This document shows, in pieces, positions 19,114-28,637 of a stretch of 64,000 bases of DNA; within the stretch, counting starts at the first letter, position 1, and every line of letters begins with the position of its first letter. The notes under the pieces are model-generated. The model made no database searches. It was not told the DNA's origin and worked only from the letters and a program-made list of their open reading frames with translations. The stretch covers positions 1 to 64,000 of the forward strand of contig NZ_JAUORV010000003.1 in assembly GCF_030548205.1 (NCBI RefSeq), read 5' to 3'. The DNA comes from Aliiglaciecola sp. 3_MG-2023. GTDB lineage: Bacteria; Pseudomonadota; Gammaproteobacteria; Enterobacterales; Alteromonadaceae. The position numbers and the translations under genes were made by a program.

Positions 19114-20454
19114 TTGGTAAATATAAAAACAATCGCGCCATTACTGCTAATCCTCGCTAGTACACTGTTTGCAGGCTACTCCCAGGCTGAAGTGCTGAGT
19201 ATGCGGGAGCGCGCTACAGTAATAGATGACATTCTCAAAGATCGCTTGGAAAACATCCTTCCTCAGTTAATGGAGCGGGAAGGAATTGACATGTGGATCC
19301 TGATATCCAGGGAATACAACGAAGACCCTGTGTTAAAAACCATGTTGCCAGCGACTTGGTTGTCAGCTCGTCGCAGAACGATATTAGTATTGTTTAACCC
19401 CGGGAAAGGGCAACCCATTGAACGTCTTGCGGTGAGTCGTTATGACGTTGATAGTATGTTTAGAAAGGGCTGGAATAAAGAACAACAACCGAATCAATGG
19501 CAACGACTCGTTGAGCTAATACAGCAAAAAAATCCACAAAAAATTGCCATCAATAAATCTGATCATTTTGCCTTAGCCGATGGGGTCACTGCGACTGAAT
19601 ACCAAGAGTTAATGGATGCACTACCTAGTGAGTTGTCGAGCAAGGTGGTTTCATCACAAAATTTAGCAATTGCATGGTTAGAAACCCGCAGTCCTAAAGA
19701 AATGCAAATATATCCAGAGTTAATTAAAATCGGTCATAGTTTAATCGCCGAAGCCTTTTCTAATCAGGTCATTACACCGGGTAAAACCACTACTGAGGAT
19801 GTGGTTTGGTGGTTGCGAGAAAAAAGCAGAGAACTAAAATTAATAAATTGGTTTCATCCCTCAGTATCCATTCAGCGTTCAAGCTCTGTAAAATTTGACC
19901 ACCTAAAAGCGTTTACCGGCACTAATGTTGAACAAGTAATTCAACCTGGAGACCTTTTACATGTGGATTTTGGTTTGGTCTACCTGAGGTTAAATTCTGA
20001 TCAACAACAACACGCCTATGTACTTAAACCAGGGGAAACAGATGCGCCTAGCTACTTAAAAGAAGCCTTTGCAAAGGCCAATCAATTACAGGATATATTC
20101 ACCCAGAACTTCAAAGTGGGTAGAACGGGTAATCAAGTTCTTAAAATGTCGCGTCAGCAGGCTATTGCACAAGGCATTAAACCTTCCATTTATACTCACC
20201 CTATTGGCTATCACGGACATGCAGCTGGTACCACATTAGGTATGTGGGATTCCCAAGGTGGTGTGCCTGTTACTGGTGATTACCCATTGCATTACAACAC
20301 CGCTTATTCCATTGAACTGAATGCGGCTAGCTTTATTCCAGAATGGAAAAAAGAGATTCGCATTATGTTAGAGGAGAACGCGTTTTTTGACAAAGCAGGG
20401 GTACGTTATTTAGATGGGAGGCAGACAAGGCTTCACCTTATTCAGTCCCAGTAA
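19114..20454 (+). CDS. Exported M24 family metallopeptidase homologue
   Basis: A protein of about 446 residues with an N-terminal signal peptide (hydrophobic stretch APLLLILASTLFAG, then SQA), placing it outside the cytoplasm. The C-terminal half has the pita-bread (M24) fold signatures: LLHVDFGLVY with the first metal Asp, RLNSDQQ with the second, THPIGYHGHAAG with the His, YSIELNA and IMLEEN with the two Glu ligands. The metal site looks complete, so it may be an aminopeptidase or prolidase-like enzyme. The TTG at 19114 follows AAAGGA at good spacing; another TTG at 19090 would add eight residues. Confidence 0.82.
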   Translation: MVNIKTIAPLLLILASTLFAGYSQAEVLSMRERATVIDDILKDRLENILPQLMEREGIDMWILISREYNEDPVLKTMLPATWLSARRRTILVLFNPGKGQPIERLAVSRYDVDSMFRKGWNKEQQPNQWQRLVELIQQKNPQKIAINKSDHFALADGVTATEYQELMDALPSELSSKVVSSQNLAIAWLETRSPKEMQIYPELIKIGHSLIAEAFSNQVITPGKTTTEDVVWWLREKSRELKLINWFHPSVSIQRSSSVKFDHLKAFTGTNVEQVIQPGDLLHVDFGLVYLRLNSDQQQHAYVLKPGETDAPSYLKEAFAKANQLQDIFTQNFKVGRTGNQVLKMSRQQAIAQGIKPSIYTHPIGYHGHAAGTTLGMWDSQGGVPVTGDYPLHYNTAYSIELNAASFIPEWKKEIRIMLEENAFFDKAGVRYLDGRQTRLHLIQSQ

Positions 20455-20575
20455 ATTAAGGGAAGTCGAATAAGCATAAAAAATGTTACAGAGTTTGTTT
20501 TAACAAGCTAGATGCAAAGTGCTTTGTTATGCTTAACCTTCAATAATAAAAATATGCACTTACACAGGAAAATAT

Positions 20576-22423
20576 ATGAAATTCACAGTTAGTAATTTAG
20601 CCGTTAAACAGGCTCTGATTGCAATGTCTGTATCTATTGCTTTAGTCGGTTGTGCCGCAAACAATAATGTAAGCAAGACTACTAGTCCAGTTGCTGCGCC
20701 ACAAGCATCACAGTTAACCGAGTCACAAAAAATTCAAACCTTAGCTGAAAATTATTTTGATGAGAGCATGGCGCTTAACCCGGTCTACTCGACTTTTATG
20801 GGAGAAACCAAATATAACGATCAATTTAATGAACCTCTTAGCGATAAAGTTCTAGCTAAACATTTGGCGTTGGATAAAAAATATTTAGCAGCAGTTAATC
20901 AAATTGATCCTAGTAAATTGAGAGGTCAAGATTTGCTCAGTTATGAGATTTTGAAACGTGATCTTGAAGTGGATATTCGCGGCTATGAATTACCTGAACA
21001 CCTGATGCCCATTAGTCAGTTCGGTGGCGTCCATAGTTATTTTGCCATGTTAGGCTCAGGTAGCAGCGCGCAGCCTTTTAATAATGCACAAGATTATCGT
21101 AACTTTATGAAACGTTCTGAGGGTTTTGCTGCTTATATGGACAGCGTGATCACCACCATGCAGGAAGGTATCAAAGCAGGGGTAGTGCACCCTAAGCCTA
21201 TTATTAGAAAGCTTGTTCCCCAATTGAAAGCCCATGTAGTTGATGATGTGAGCAAGAGTGTATTTTACGGTCCTGTTGCCGCATTAGATGATAATGAAAA
21301 TATTTCCGAAGAAGAGAAAGCCACACTAAAAAGTGAGTATATTGCCGTTATTGAGCAGATTATTATCCCTGCCTATGACAAGGTTGCAACATTTGTGGAA
21401 GGTGAGTATCTAGAAAATGGACGAGATAGCGTAGGCTTATCGGCCCTTCCTAATGGCAAAAAGTGGTATGAATACCGTATCGAAACCAACACCACTTTGC
21501 CCCTAACTGCTCAAGAAATACATGAGTTTGGTAAACAAGAAGTGGCCCGTATTTTATCAGAAATGGTTAAGGTTAAAGAAACGGTTGGTTTTGAAGGCGA
21601 TTTACCTGCATTTTTTGAGTTTTTACGCACAGATGACCAATTCTATTTCGACTCTAAACAAGGGATCATTGATGGCTACACAGAAGTAAAAGAAAAAATT
21701 AATCAAAAATTGCCATTATTGTTTGAAGTCTTTCCAAAAGCCGATTATGTGGTGAAACCGGTTGAAGCTTACCGAGAAGCCTCAGAAGCCGGAGCTAGTT
21801 ACATGCCTCCTTCTCCGGATGGCTCCAGACCAGGGATTTTTTATATTAATACGCGAGATCTTAAAGGTCAGCCAAAATTTTCATTGGAAACTTTGAGTAT
21901 TCATGAAGCTGCCCCGGGGCATCACTTCCAAATTGCCATTCAGCAAGAAGTGGAAGGCTTGCCTAAATTCCGTAAATTTGGCGGTTATACTGTGTTTGCA
22001 GAAGGGTGGGCATTATATGCCGAAAGCTTAGGAAAAGAGTTAGGTCTGTTTACTGACCCATACATGTGGTACGGCCGCTTAAGTGATGAACAACTTCGTG
22101 CGATGCGTTTAGTTGTAGATACCGGCTTGCATGCGTTTGGCTGGACACGTGAGCAAGCAATTGACTTTATGCTAGAGAATTCATCCATGGCTAAAAGCGA
22201 TGTGGTGGCAGAAGTTGAGCGTTATATTTCTATCGGTGGGCAAGCCCTTGCGTATAAAATTGGTCAGCGACATATCCGTATGTTGCGCAATAAAGCTTCT
22301 GCTGCCCTTGGTGACAAGTTTGACGTACGAAAATTTCATACCCAAGTGTTGATTGATGGCGCGTTACCTATGCCAATTCTAGAAGCTAAAATTGATCGTT
22401 GGATTGAGAGCCAAAAAAGTTAA
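20576..22423 (+). CDS. DUF885 family lipoprotein, predicted zinc metallopeptidase
   Basis: A 615-residue exported lipoprotein: the signal peptide ends in the lipobox LVGC with Cys26. DUF885 covers most of the mature protein and is thought to be a zinc peptidase-like domain. The key motif SIHEAAPGHHFQ near residue 440 provides the HExxx-HH zinc site, and FAEGWALYAE near 475 provides the downstream Glu. Family members are common, often in several copies, in Alteromonadales and probably degrade peptides at the envelope. A strong terminator follows about 80 bp downstream. Confidence 0.9.
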   Translation: MKFTVSNLAVKQALIAMSVSIALVGCAANNNVSKTTSPVAAPQASQLTESQKIQTLAENYFDESMALNPVYSTFMGETKYNDQFNEPLSDKVLAKHLALDKKYLAAVNQIDPSKLRGQDLLSYEILKRDLEVDIRGYELPEHLMPISQFGGVHSYFAMLGSGSSAQPFNNAQDYRNFMKRSEGFAAYMDSVITTMQEGIKAGVVHPKPIIRKLVPQLKAHVVDDVSKSVFYGPVAALDDNENISEEEKATLKSEYIAVIEQIIIPAYDKVATFVEGEYLENGRDSVGLSALPNGKKWYEYRIETNTTLPLTAQEIHEFGKQEVARILSEMVKVKETVGFEGDLPAFFEFLRTDDQFYFDSKQGIIDGYTEVKEKINQKLPLLFEVFPKADYVVKPVEAYREASEAGASYMPPSPDGSRPGIFYINTRDLKGQPKFSLETLSIHEAAPGHHFQIAIQQEVEGLPKFRKFGGYTVFAEGWALYAESLGKELGLFTDPYMWYGRLSDEQLRAMRLVVDTGLHAFGWTREQAIDFMLENSSMAKSDVVAEVERYISIGGQALAYKIGQRHIRMLRNKASAALGDKFDVRKFHTQVLIDGALPMPILEAKIDRWIESQKS

Positions 22424-22504
22424 TCAAACTCACTACAGGCACAGTAAACAAGGTTTATTTAGCAAACTGCGTTTTTAAGCCCATCGATGATGGGGTAGTA
22501 TCAT

Positions 22505-22531
22505 AGACGAGACTTTGGTCTCGTCTTTTTG
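22505..22531 (+). terminator. Rho-independent terminator after the DUF885 gene
   Basis: A perfect 9-bp stem, AGACGAGAC and GTCTCGTCT, with loop TTTG is followed by a T-run. It separates the lipoprotein gene from sbcD. Confidence 0.9.
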
Positions 22532-22575
22532 TTGTAATTACATTGTTTCTAACTGCTTTAATTTATAGGATATTC

Positions 22576-23703
22576 GTGAAGTTTTTACATACCTCAGACT
22601 GGCATATTGGCCGCCAATTCCACAACGTCTCTTTGCTTGAAGATCAAGAATATGTCTTAAATCAGTTAATTGATTACATTAAGCAACACGAGGTTGATGC
22701 ACTCATTATCGCTGGTGATATTTATGATCGCGCTTTACCGCCGGCCAGCGGAGTTGAATTATTAGACACTGTGCTAAGTACCATTTGTATGGACCTAAAC
22801 ATACCTACAATTTTGATCCCTGGTAACCATGATAGTGCCGAAAGAGTCCGATTTGGCGCGAATCAGATGAAACAGTCGGGTTTACATATCCTAGGAGATT
22901 TACAGCAGATTACGCAACCAACCGTCATCCAGGTCAAAGGCGTGGAAGTGGCGTTTTACGGTATTCCTTATTGTGAACCGGCGATGGTGAGAAATACCTT
23001 TGGTGTGGACGTGGCTAACTATGATGAAGCCCATACTTTCTTGGTTGAGAAAATAAAAAAGGTGATGTCAGAGAAGCAAAAGAATGTGCTTATCAGTCAT
23101 TGTTTCATTGATGGGGCAACTGAATCTGATTCCGAAAGACCATTGCAAATAGGCGGTGCCGACCGTGTTAGCTATCAGCCTTGTGTCGACTTTGACTATG
23201 TGGCTTTAGGGCATCTGCATAGCCCACAGTTTAAAGGTCAAGAACATATTCGTTATTCAGGTTCAATTATGAAGTATAGCTTTTCTGAGCAAAATCAGAA
23301 AAAGGGCGTGACCCTTGTTGAGGTGGGCAGTGGTGAATCAGTCTCGATGCAACATTTACCTCTCATTCCACTTAGGGACATGCGTATTATTGAAGGTGAA
23401 TTAAACACTATTTTGCAGCAGGGAAAAATCGACCCCAATAACGAAGATTACCTTTTAGTTAGGCTATTAGATAAACACGCCATATTAGATCCCATGGGTA
23501 AGTTAAGAGAAGTCTATCCTAATGTTTTACACCTTGAAAAACCTGGCATGCTTGAATCTAACGCGACTCAATTGAAACAAGAATCGTTAAAGCAGGGAGA
23601 ACTCGAAATGTTTCGCGATTTCTACTCACAAATTGCCGGCCAAGAGATGTCAGAAGATCAGGACAAGCTGGTTACTGAATTGATCAATAATCTAACTAAA
23701 TAA
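22576..23703 (+). CDS. sbcD: SbcD, nuclease subunit of the SbcCD complex
   Basis: A 375-residue Mre11-type metallophosphoesterase that, with SbcC, cleaves hairpins and blocked DNA ends. The metal-binding motifs are in order: SDWHIG at residues 7-12, GDIYDR near 54, GNHDSAER near 85, and the later GHLHSPQ near 214. The GTG at 22576 is chosen because it follows TAGGA and starts with the family's conserved first strand (KFLHTSDWH). sbcC starts 10 bp after the stop, giving the usual sbcDC operon. Confidence 0.95.
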   Translation: MKFLHTSDWHIGRQFHNVSLLEDQEYVLNQLIDYIKQHEVDALIIAGDIYDRALPPASGVELLDTVLSTICMDLNIPTILIPGNHDSAERVRFGANQMKQSGLHILGDLQQITQPTVIQVKGVEVAFYGIPYCEPAMVRNTFGVDVANYDEAHTFLVEKIKKVMSEKQKNVLISHCFIDGATESDSERPLQIGGADRVSYQPCVDFDYVALGHLHSPQFKGQEHIRYSGSIMKYSFSEQNQKKGVTLVEVGSGESVSMQHLPLIPLRDMRIIEGELNTILQQGKIDPNNEDYLLVRLLDKHAILDPMGKLREVYPNVLHLEKPGMLESNATQLKQESLKQGELEMFRDFYSQIAGQEMSEDQDKLVTELINNLTK

Positions 23704-23713
23704 AGGGATAACG

Positions 23714-26700
23714 ATGAAGCCGCTTAAACTCACTGTGCACGCTTTTGGCCCGTTTTCAGGCACTGAAAGCATCGATTTTGCTGATTTAGGTGCCAACCCT
23801 TTATTTTTAATCAATGGCCCCACGGGGGCTGGAAAAAGTTCAATATTAGATGCTATTTGTTTTGCGCTATATGGGCAAACAACGGGGGCTGAGCGCTCTG
23901 CTTCGCAAATGCGTTGTGACTTTGCAGAGATTAATTTACTCACCCAAGTAACCTTAGATTTCAGCTTGGGCAATAAAGCCTATCGAATATCCCGTATACC
24001 CATGCAAGAAAGAGCTAAGAGTGTAGGGGAAGGCACTACGTCGCAAAATTCAAAAGCAACCCTGTGGGAGTTAGATGGTAGTGATAATCATAAACTCTTA
24101 GTGTCATCAAGCGTAAAAGAAGCTGATCAGCAAATTAAACGCCTTATGGGTTTAGATGTTGAACAGTTTCGACAAGTTATGGTTTTACCCCAAGGCAAAT
24201 TTAGAGAATTGTTGTTAGCCGACTCTAAAGATCGCGAAAAAATATTTAGTCAGCTATTTCAAACTTCCATTTATAAAAAGATTGAAGATGCATTAAAAGT
24301 CAAAGCTGCAGACATTAAAAAAGCGGTAGAACAACATCAGAATCAAATAAAAGGCATTTTGCAAAGTGCTGATGTCAACTCACAAGAGCAGGTTGATACC
24401 AGTATCGCTCAAATCAAACCAGAACTTGAAGTAGCCTTGACTCACAAGCAAGATGCGGAACAGTTGGTTAGACAAACTGAAAAAGCCTTAGATGCAGCCA
24501 ATCAATTAGGTAAAAAGTTCGTCGATTATGAGCTGAAAAACAAACAATTAGAACAGCACAAAGAACTGACGCCCGAAATAGACAAGCAGAAACATCAACT
24601 TAAACTAGGGTTAAACGCGCAAAAGTTATCGCCTTACTACAATGGGAAAAGGGTTGCAGGGTTAAAGTTAACCCAAGGGAAGCATAAACTGAGGGATAGT
24701 CAAATTGAATTGGGTAAATGCGACACTTTATTAAAACAAGCGTTAGAAGGTTTTAACAGTGCTCAGATTGAGCAACAACAAGTCGAATCAAAACAAAAAC
24801 AGCTGTCGGAACTTGAACAATACTTAAACTTAGCACGCAATCTAGAGGTTGCCAAAAAAGTAAAGTCTAAAACCGAAACACAAGCCGCCGAAAGTAAAAT
24901 GAAGCTTGATGCACAGCACGGTCGAATTCATGCAATCCAATGTGAAATTCAGCTTTTAGAACAACAATGGCATGAACTATCTGAACAGGTTAGCTCCATT
25001 GCTGATGAAAAGCTGTTACTTGAAAAACAAACTCAGATATTGACTAAGGCTAAAAAATTACAACGTTTATTTAGTGAATTGAAACAGTTACAACAGCTAA
25101 GTGCCAATGGAAAAAGTCGCTACGATTCTGCCCAAAACCATTTATTAGAAAGCTCAACCTTGGTTAAACAAACCGAGATGTCTTGGCATGCTAGCCAAGC
25201 GGCCATTTTAGCTAAAGAACTTAGCGATGGAGAGCCTTGTCCTGTTTGCGGTAGTTTACAACATCCTAATATTGCTACCACACAATCGGATATGGAATTT
25301 ACCAGCAAAGATAAAGTCGAAGAAGTCAGAAATATTGAGCAACAAGCACGTCAAGCCCTGGATATTGCTAAAGCTGAATTTGATACTGCAGTAGCGAATG
25401 AAACCGTTAAACAAAGTCTAATTGATAGTTTACAAAAGGAGTTAGGAGAAGTTGCGGTTAAAAAGGTAGAAGTGCTGCAAACTGAACATAATACCCAGCA
25501 AAGCAAAGTCACTGAGTTGTTATCGGTGCAAGCAAGATTAAAGGGCGTGGCAGAAAGCCTGCAACTGAATAAAAACAAACTTAAAAAAGAACAAGATAAA
25601 AACGCGGCTTTACAGGAAAAATCAGCTCTGGATGAGAAAAACTTAATTACAGCTAATGCGAATGTAGAACAGTTAGAGCAGCAAATACCAGAATCCCAAC
25701 GCAATATTCCTGAACTTGAATCTCGTATTGATATTTTCAAACAGAAGATTGCTCAGCTTAATCAAACTTTGGTCTCGGCTCGTCAAACCAAAGACAATGC
25801 CCAATCTAACTTTGACCAAGAGCATGCTAAAAATAAAGCGTTGCAGGCAAATGTATTTGTACTTGAAACGGAAAGTCACGATGCGGAAAGTGTGTGGAAA
25901 AAAGGCTTAAGTGCAAGTGAATTTGTAAATGAGGAGGCGTTTTTAGAGGCACTGCTAAGTGAACAACAGCAAAGTGAGTTACAAAGCAATATTGATGATT
26001 TTCAAACTAAGCTAGATACCTTAACAGGTGCGGTTTCGCAACTTCAATCTGAGTTAAAAGATCAATCCAAACCTAACCTAGCATTGATTAACCATGAATT
26101 AGCCCAAGCTAAAAGCGTTCTCAATGAAAAAGATACTAAATGGCGTGAATTAGAAGAGCGTAAAAATCAACTCATTTCCGTGCAAGCAAAGTTAATTGCG
26201 GCACATAAAAAGAATCAAGCCCTAGAAGTAGAATATCAAACTGTCGGCACCTTATATGAGGTATCCAATGGACTCACAGGGGATAAAGTGAGCTTGCAGC
26301 GCTTTGTATTGAGCGTGTTGTTAGATGATGTATTAATACAAGCTTCCCAGCGACTGTCGCTAATGAGCAAAGGACGCTATCAACTTATACGCAAAGAGGA
26401 ACGTGCTAAAGGTAATAAAGCTTCTGGACTAGAGTTGGAAGTAAATGACGCCTATACAGGTAAGTCTCGACCAGTGGCTACGCTCTCAGGTGGGGAATCC
26501 TTTATGGCTGCTTTATCTCTTGCTCTGGGGCTATCTGATGTAGTTCAGTCATATTCAGGGGGAATTCGCCTTGATACATTATTCATTGATGAGGGATTTG
26601 GCAGTTTAGATTCTGAATCCTTAGATTTGGCCATACGCACCTTAATCGATTTACAATCCACTGGTCGCATGATTGGTATCATTTCTCATGTCAGCGAATT

Positions 26701-26776
26701 GAAAAGTCAAATGGCGCTGCGTGTTGACGTGAAATCAGGTAGAGGTGGCAGTCAAATTGAACTCGTTTGTGCATAA
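23714..26776 (+). CDS. sbcC: SbcC, ATPase/coiled-coil subunit of SbcCD
   Basis: A 1020-residue Rad50-like SMC ATPase. Walker A NGPTGAGKSS lies near residues 34-43. Two very long coiled-coil arms follow, with the zinc hook CPVC at Cys509/Cys512 at their tip. The C-terminal lobe has the signature LSGGESFMAALSLALG near 922 and Walker B TLFIDEGFG near 955. It drives ATP-dependent opening of DNA ends for SbcD. The length is close to that of E. coli SbcC (1048). Confidence 0.96.
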   Translation: MKPLKLTVHAFGPFSGTESIDFADLGANPLFLINGPTGAGKSSILDAICFALYGQTTGAERSASQMRCDFAEINLLTQVTLDFSLGNKAYRISRIPMQERAKSVGEGTTSQNSKATLWELDGSDNHKLLVSSSVKEADQQIKRLMGLDVEQFRQVMVLPQGKFRELLLADSKDREKIFSQLFQTSIYKKIEDALKVKAADIKKAVEQHQNQIKGILQSADVNSQEQVDTSIAQIKPELEVALTHKQDAEQLVRQTEKALDAANQLGKKFVDYELKNKQLEQHKELTPEIDKQKHQLKLGLNAQKLSPYYNGKRVAGLKLTQGKHKLRDSQIELGKCDTLLKQALEGFNSAQIEQQQVESKQKQLSELEQYLNLARNLEVAKKVKSKTETQAAESKMKLDAQHGRIHAIQCEIQLLEQQWHELSEQVSSIADEKLLLEKQTQILTKAKKLQRLFSELKQLQQLSANGKSRYDSAQNHLLESSTLVKQTEMSWHASQAAILAKELSDGEPCPVCGSLQHPNIATTQSDMEFTSKDKVEEVRNIEQQARQALDIAKAEFDTAVANETVKQSLIDSLQKELGEVAVKKVEVLQTEHNTQQSKVTELLSVQARLKGVAESLQLNKNKLKKEQDKNAALQEKSALDEKNLITANANVEQLEQQIPESQRNIPELESRIDIFKQKIAQLNQTLVSARQTKDNAQSNFDQEHAKNKALQANVFVLETESHDAESVWKKGLSASEFVNEEAFLEALLSEQQQSELQSNIDDFQTKLDTLTGAVSQLQSELKDQSKPNLALINHELAQAKSVLNEKDTKWRELEERKNQLISVQAKLIAAHKKNQALEVEYQTVGTLYEVSNGLTGDKVSLQRFVLSVLLDDVLIQASQRLSLMSKGRYQLIRKEERAKGNKASGLELEVNDAYTGKSRPVATLSGGESFMAALSLALGLSDVVQSYSGGIRLDTLFIDEGFGSLDSESLDLAIRTLIDLQSTGRMIGIISHVSELKSQMALRVDVKSGRGGSQIELVCA

Positions 26777-26830
26777 ATTGACTAACATTAAGTGTTGCTA
26801 GTCAATATCTAGGATTGACAATTCCCAGTA

Positions 26831-26852
26831 TATAGTTACCATGGTAACTATA
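26831..26852. promoter_or_regulatory. 22-bp perfect palindrome upstream of the ABM-MarR pair
   Basis: The left half is TATAGTTACCA and the right half is its exact reverse complement, with no spacer. It lies 21 bp before the monooxygenase start codon, and a -35-like TTGACA lies at 26815-26820, so it overlaps the likely promoter. MarR-type repressors commonly bind such dyads in front of their own operon, and a MarR-type gene is second in this operon, so autoregulation is the simplest reading. Binding itself is inferred. Confidence 0.75.
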
Positions 26853-26873
26853 TTGTTTATTAAGGACATCATA

Positions 26874-27158
26874 ATGCACTGCATCTTCGCTAGTATTACG
26901 CCAAAACCCGAGTATTTTACATCCGCCGAGAAAGCCATTTTGGATATAGTGGAAAGCACTCGTAAAGAAGAGGGGTGTGTGCGATTTGATGTGCACACCA
27001 ATCAAGGCCTGACGCAGCTCTTTTTATACGAGCAATGGCTAGATGAAGCAGCCCTTGAGCAGCATTACCAGCAAGATTATACAAAAAAGGTATTTTCAGC
27101 TTACCAAGAGTGGTTAGCTGAACCTGTTGACATAAAAGCTATGACTTTACGTAAATAG
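26874..27158 (+). CDS. Antibiotic biosynthesis monooxygenase (ABM) domain protein
   Basis: A 94-residue single-domain ferredoxin-fold protein of the ABM family. Family members include quinol monooxygenases and heme-degrading enzymes. The recognisable pieces are EEGCVRFDVH, FLYEQWLDEAALEQHY and the final PVDIKAM segment. The ATG at 26874 follows AAGGA; the earlier ATG at 26841 lies inside the palindrome and is rejected. It is followed after 18 bp by a MarR-type gene. Pairing of a small quinone-related monooxygenase with a MarR regulator suggests a response to quinones or electrophiles, which is an inference. Confidence 0.82.
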   Translation: MHCIFASITPKPEYFTSAEKAILDIVESTRKEEGCVRFDVHTNQGLTQLFLYEQWLDEAALEQHYQQDYTKKVFSAYQEWLAEPVDIKAMTLRK

Positions 27159-27176
27159 TGGTTTGAGCGTAACAAT

Positions 27177-27608
27177 ATGTTTTTCTTAAAAGAGTTGCCT
27201 ACCCAATCTATGATAAAGCAATATAGTGAGGCGTATTTTCCCGGGCAAACAGAAGAAGTGGCTAATCAGTTACAAGGGTTACGAGAATTCAGCATTTTGC
27301 TGCGTAAATTAGAAGACTATTTTGCGTCCCACAACCTGTCTCAACTGCGGTTTTTGGTGTTAATGGTGATTGATCGAGAGCCGGAGCGGAACTACCTTTA
27401 TGCTCATGAAATAGCAGAACGCTTAGATGTATCTAAGCCTGTGTTGAGCAGAGCAATCAAGACCCTTGCAAAAGATAGTTTATTGACTTCCAAAAAAGAT
27501 AATCAAGATGCAAGGGCGCTGGTATTATCTCTGACGCCATCCAGTAAAACATTACTGAAGTCCATATTGCCAGGCTATTTTCAAATTCTTAAGAATAAAC
27601 CCACTTAA
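27177..27608 (+). CDS. MarR family transcriptional regulator
   Basis: A 143-residue winged-helix protein. The N-terminal helices (FSILLRKLEDYF) would form the dimer interface. Residues about 72-120 show the MarR DNA-binding pattern: AHEIAERLDVSKPVLSRAIKTL as helix-turn-helix and KKDNQDARALVLSLT as the wing (the family's DxRxxxxxLT motif). It lies just after the ABM gene and probably binds the perfect palindrome at 26831-26852. No Cys is seen in it, so a thiol-based redox switch is unlikely. Confidence 0.85.
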   Translation: MFFLKELPTQSMIKQYSEAYFPGQTEEVANQLQGLREFSILLRKLEDYFASHNLSQLRFLVLMVIDREPERNYLYAHEIAERLDVSKPVLSRAIKTLAKDSLLTSKKDNQDARALVLSLTPSSKTLLKSILPGYFQILKNKPT

Positions 27609-27700
27609 CTAAACTGATGTTGTTTTACCGTTGGGGCGTTACTTGTTAGTGCTGAGCTTTTAGCCCCTGTGTTTTTATTCTATCTGAATTTATCCGATAT

Positions 27701-28552
27701 TTATTCGTGAATCTGAGCTTTTGGCTTGTAGTAGCACATATCTAAGTTTCCATTGCCTTTAAAATGAAAAAACTCATTTTCTAAATTTCGAGAACTGCGT
27801 AAACGCTCTTGAAAAGCTTTTGAATCTTGTTTTTGTATTTCAATTTTGATGCGTTGGTCAGGGGCGATATTCTCAGCCATTTTAATCCATTGTATTTTAC
27901 TACGTTGCCCACTTTTTTCGATTAAGCCAGTGGCTACATTAACATGTGCGCGTTTTAATGATTGAACAACGTGCATGCCGTAAATGACTTGACCAAAAGA
28001 GCTCATATTGCGGTCGAGGTGCCGCGTGGCTTGACCTATGACAATGTAAAAGTGCGTGCTAGCAGAGTCTTTATCTACCTCTCTGGCCATAGCTACATTT
28101 CCTGGACAATGCAGCAGCCACTCTTCTTTGGTTTGTAAATCTCGGCCAGCTGGAAATTCATGTAAGTAACCCGTTTCAGGGGCCATGAAATCATTCTTTT
28201 GTTCCAATTGAAACGCACTCATTGGCGGGATCGATCGAGTAAACTCCGCCGCTAACTGACGATTAAACTGAGTGGGCTTTTTTTCGTCAACATCACCTGC
28301 CTGAGCAACAAAACCATCTATCACTCGATAAAAGTCCAAGCCATCGTAATACCCTTCATTAACTAAGTTTTTAAATCGTTTCACATGATTAGGAGCAATA
28401 AAGGGGGCTAGCTCTATGATCACTAAGCCTTCGTCAGTCTGCATATACACTTGATTTTCTAATCGCGGTGCTCGCCATTCAGTTTGTACTTTACTTAAAG
28501 CGGAATACGAAAAAAAGGTGAAAATGACGAAGATCGCGCTGAATGTTTTCAA
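27701..28552 (-). CDS. Cyclophilin-type peptidyl-prolyl isomerase, exported
   Basis: A 283-residue protein with a signal peptide (about residues 1-20, ending near YSALSKV) and a cyclophilin domain. The family pattern is recognisable in GLDFYRVIDGFVAQAGDVD near residue 75, NVAMAREVDKDSASTHFYI near 150, and FGQVIYGMHVVQSLKR near 187. It should act in the periplasm on protein folding. The last 70 residues are an unrecognised extension. It is in the same direction as lipA but separated from it by a strong terminator, so it has its own promoter. Confidence 0.85.
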   Translation of the reverse strand: MKTFSAIFVIFTFFSYSALSKVQTEWRAPRLENQVYMQTDEGLVIIELAPFIAPNHVKRFKNLVNEGYYDGLDFYRVIDGFVAQAGDVDEKKPTQFNRQLAAEFTRSIPPMSAFQLEQKNDFMAPETGYLHEFPAGRDLQTKEEWLLHCPGNVAMAREVDKDSASTHFYIVIGQATRHLDRNMSSFGQVIYGMHVVQSLKRAHVNVATGLIEKSGQRSKIQWIKMAENIAPDQRIKIEIQKQDSKAFQERLRSSRNLENEFFHFKGNGNLDMCYYKPKAQIHE

Positions 28553-28564
28553 TGTCGTTCCTTA

Positions 28565-28603
28565 AAATTAAAAAGCCCGTTAATGATTACATTAACGGGC
28601 TTT
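28565..28603 (-). terminator. Terminator at the end of the lip/dac/mrd/leuS block
   Basis: A perfect 14-bp stem, AAAGCCCGTTAATG and CATTAACGGGCTTT, with a 4-nt loop is followed by a T-rich run on the minus strand. It lies 35 bp after lipA and ends the long minus-strand gene block that begins with leuS. Confidence 0.92.
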
Positions 28604-28637
28604 AATTCATCCGTAAACTAGTTAGTGCCGTAATTAA

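Noticed and set aside
27609-27700. Possible bidirectional terminator between the MarR and cyclophilin genes
   Set aside because: The GGGGC/GCCCC pairing is 5 bp with a long loop; not convincing.
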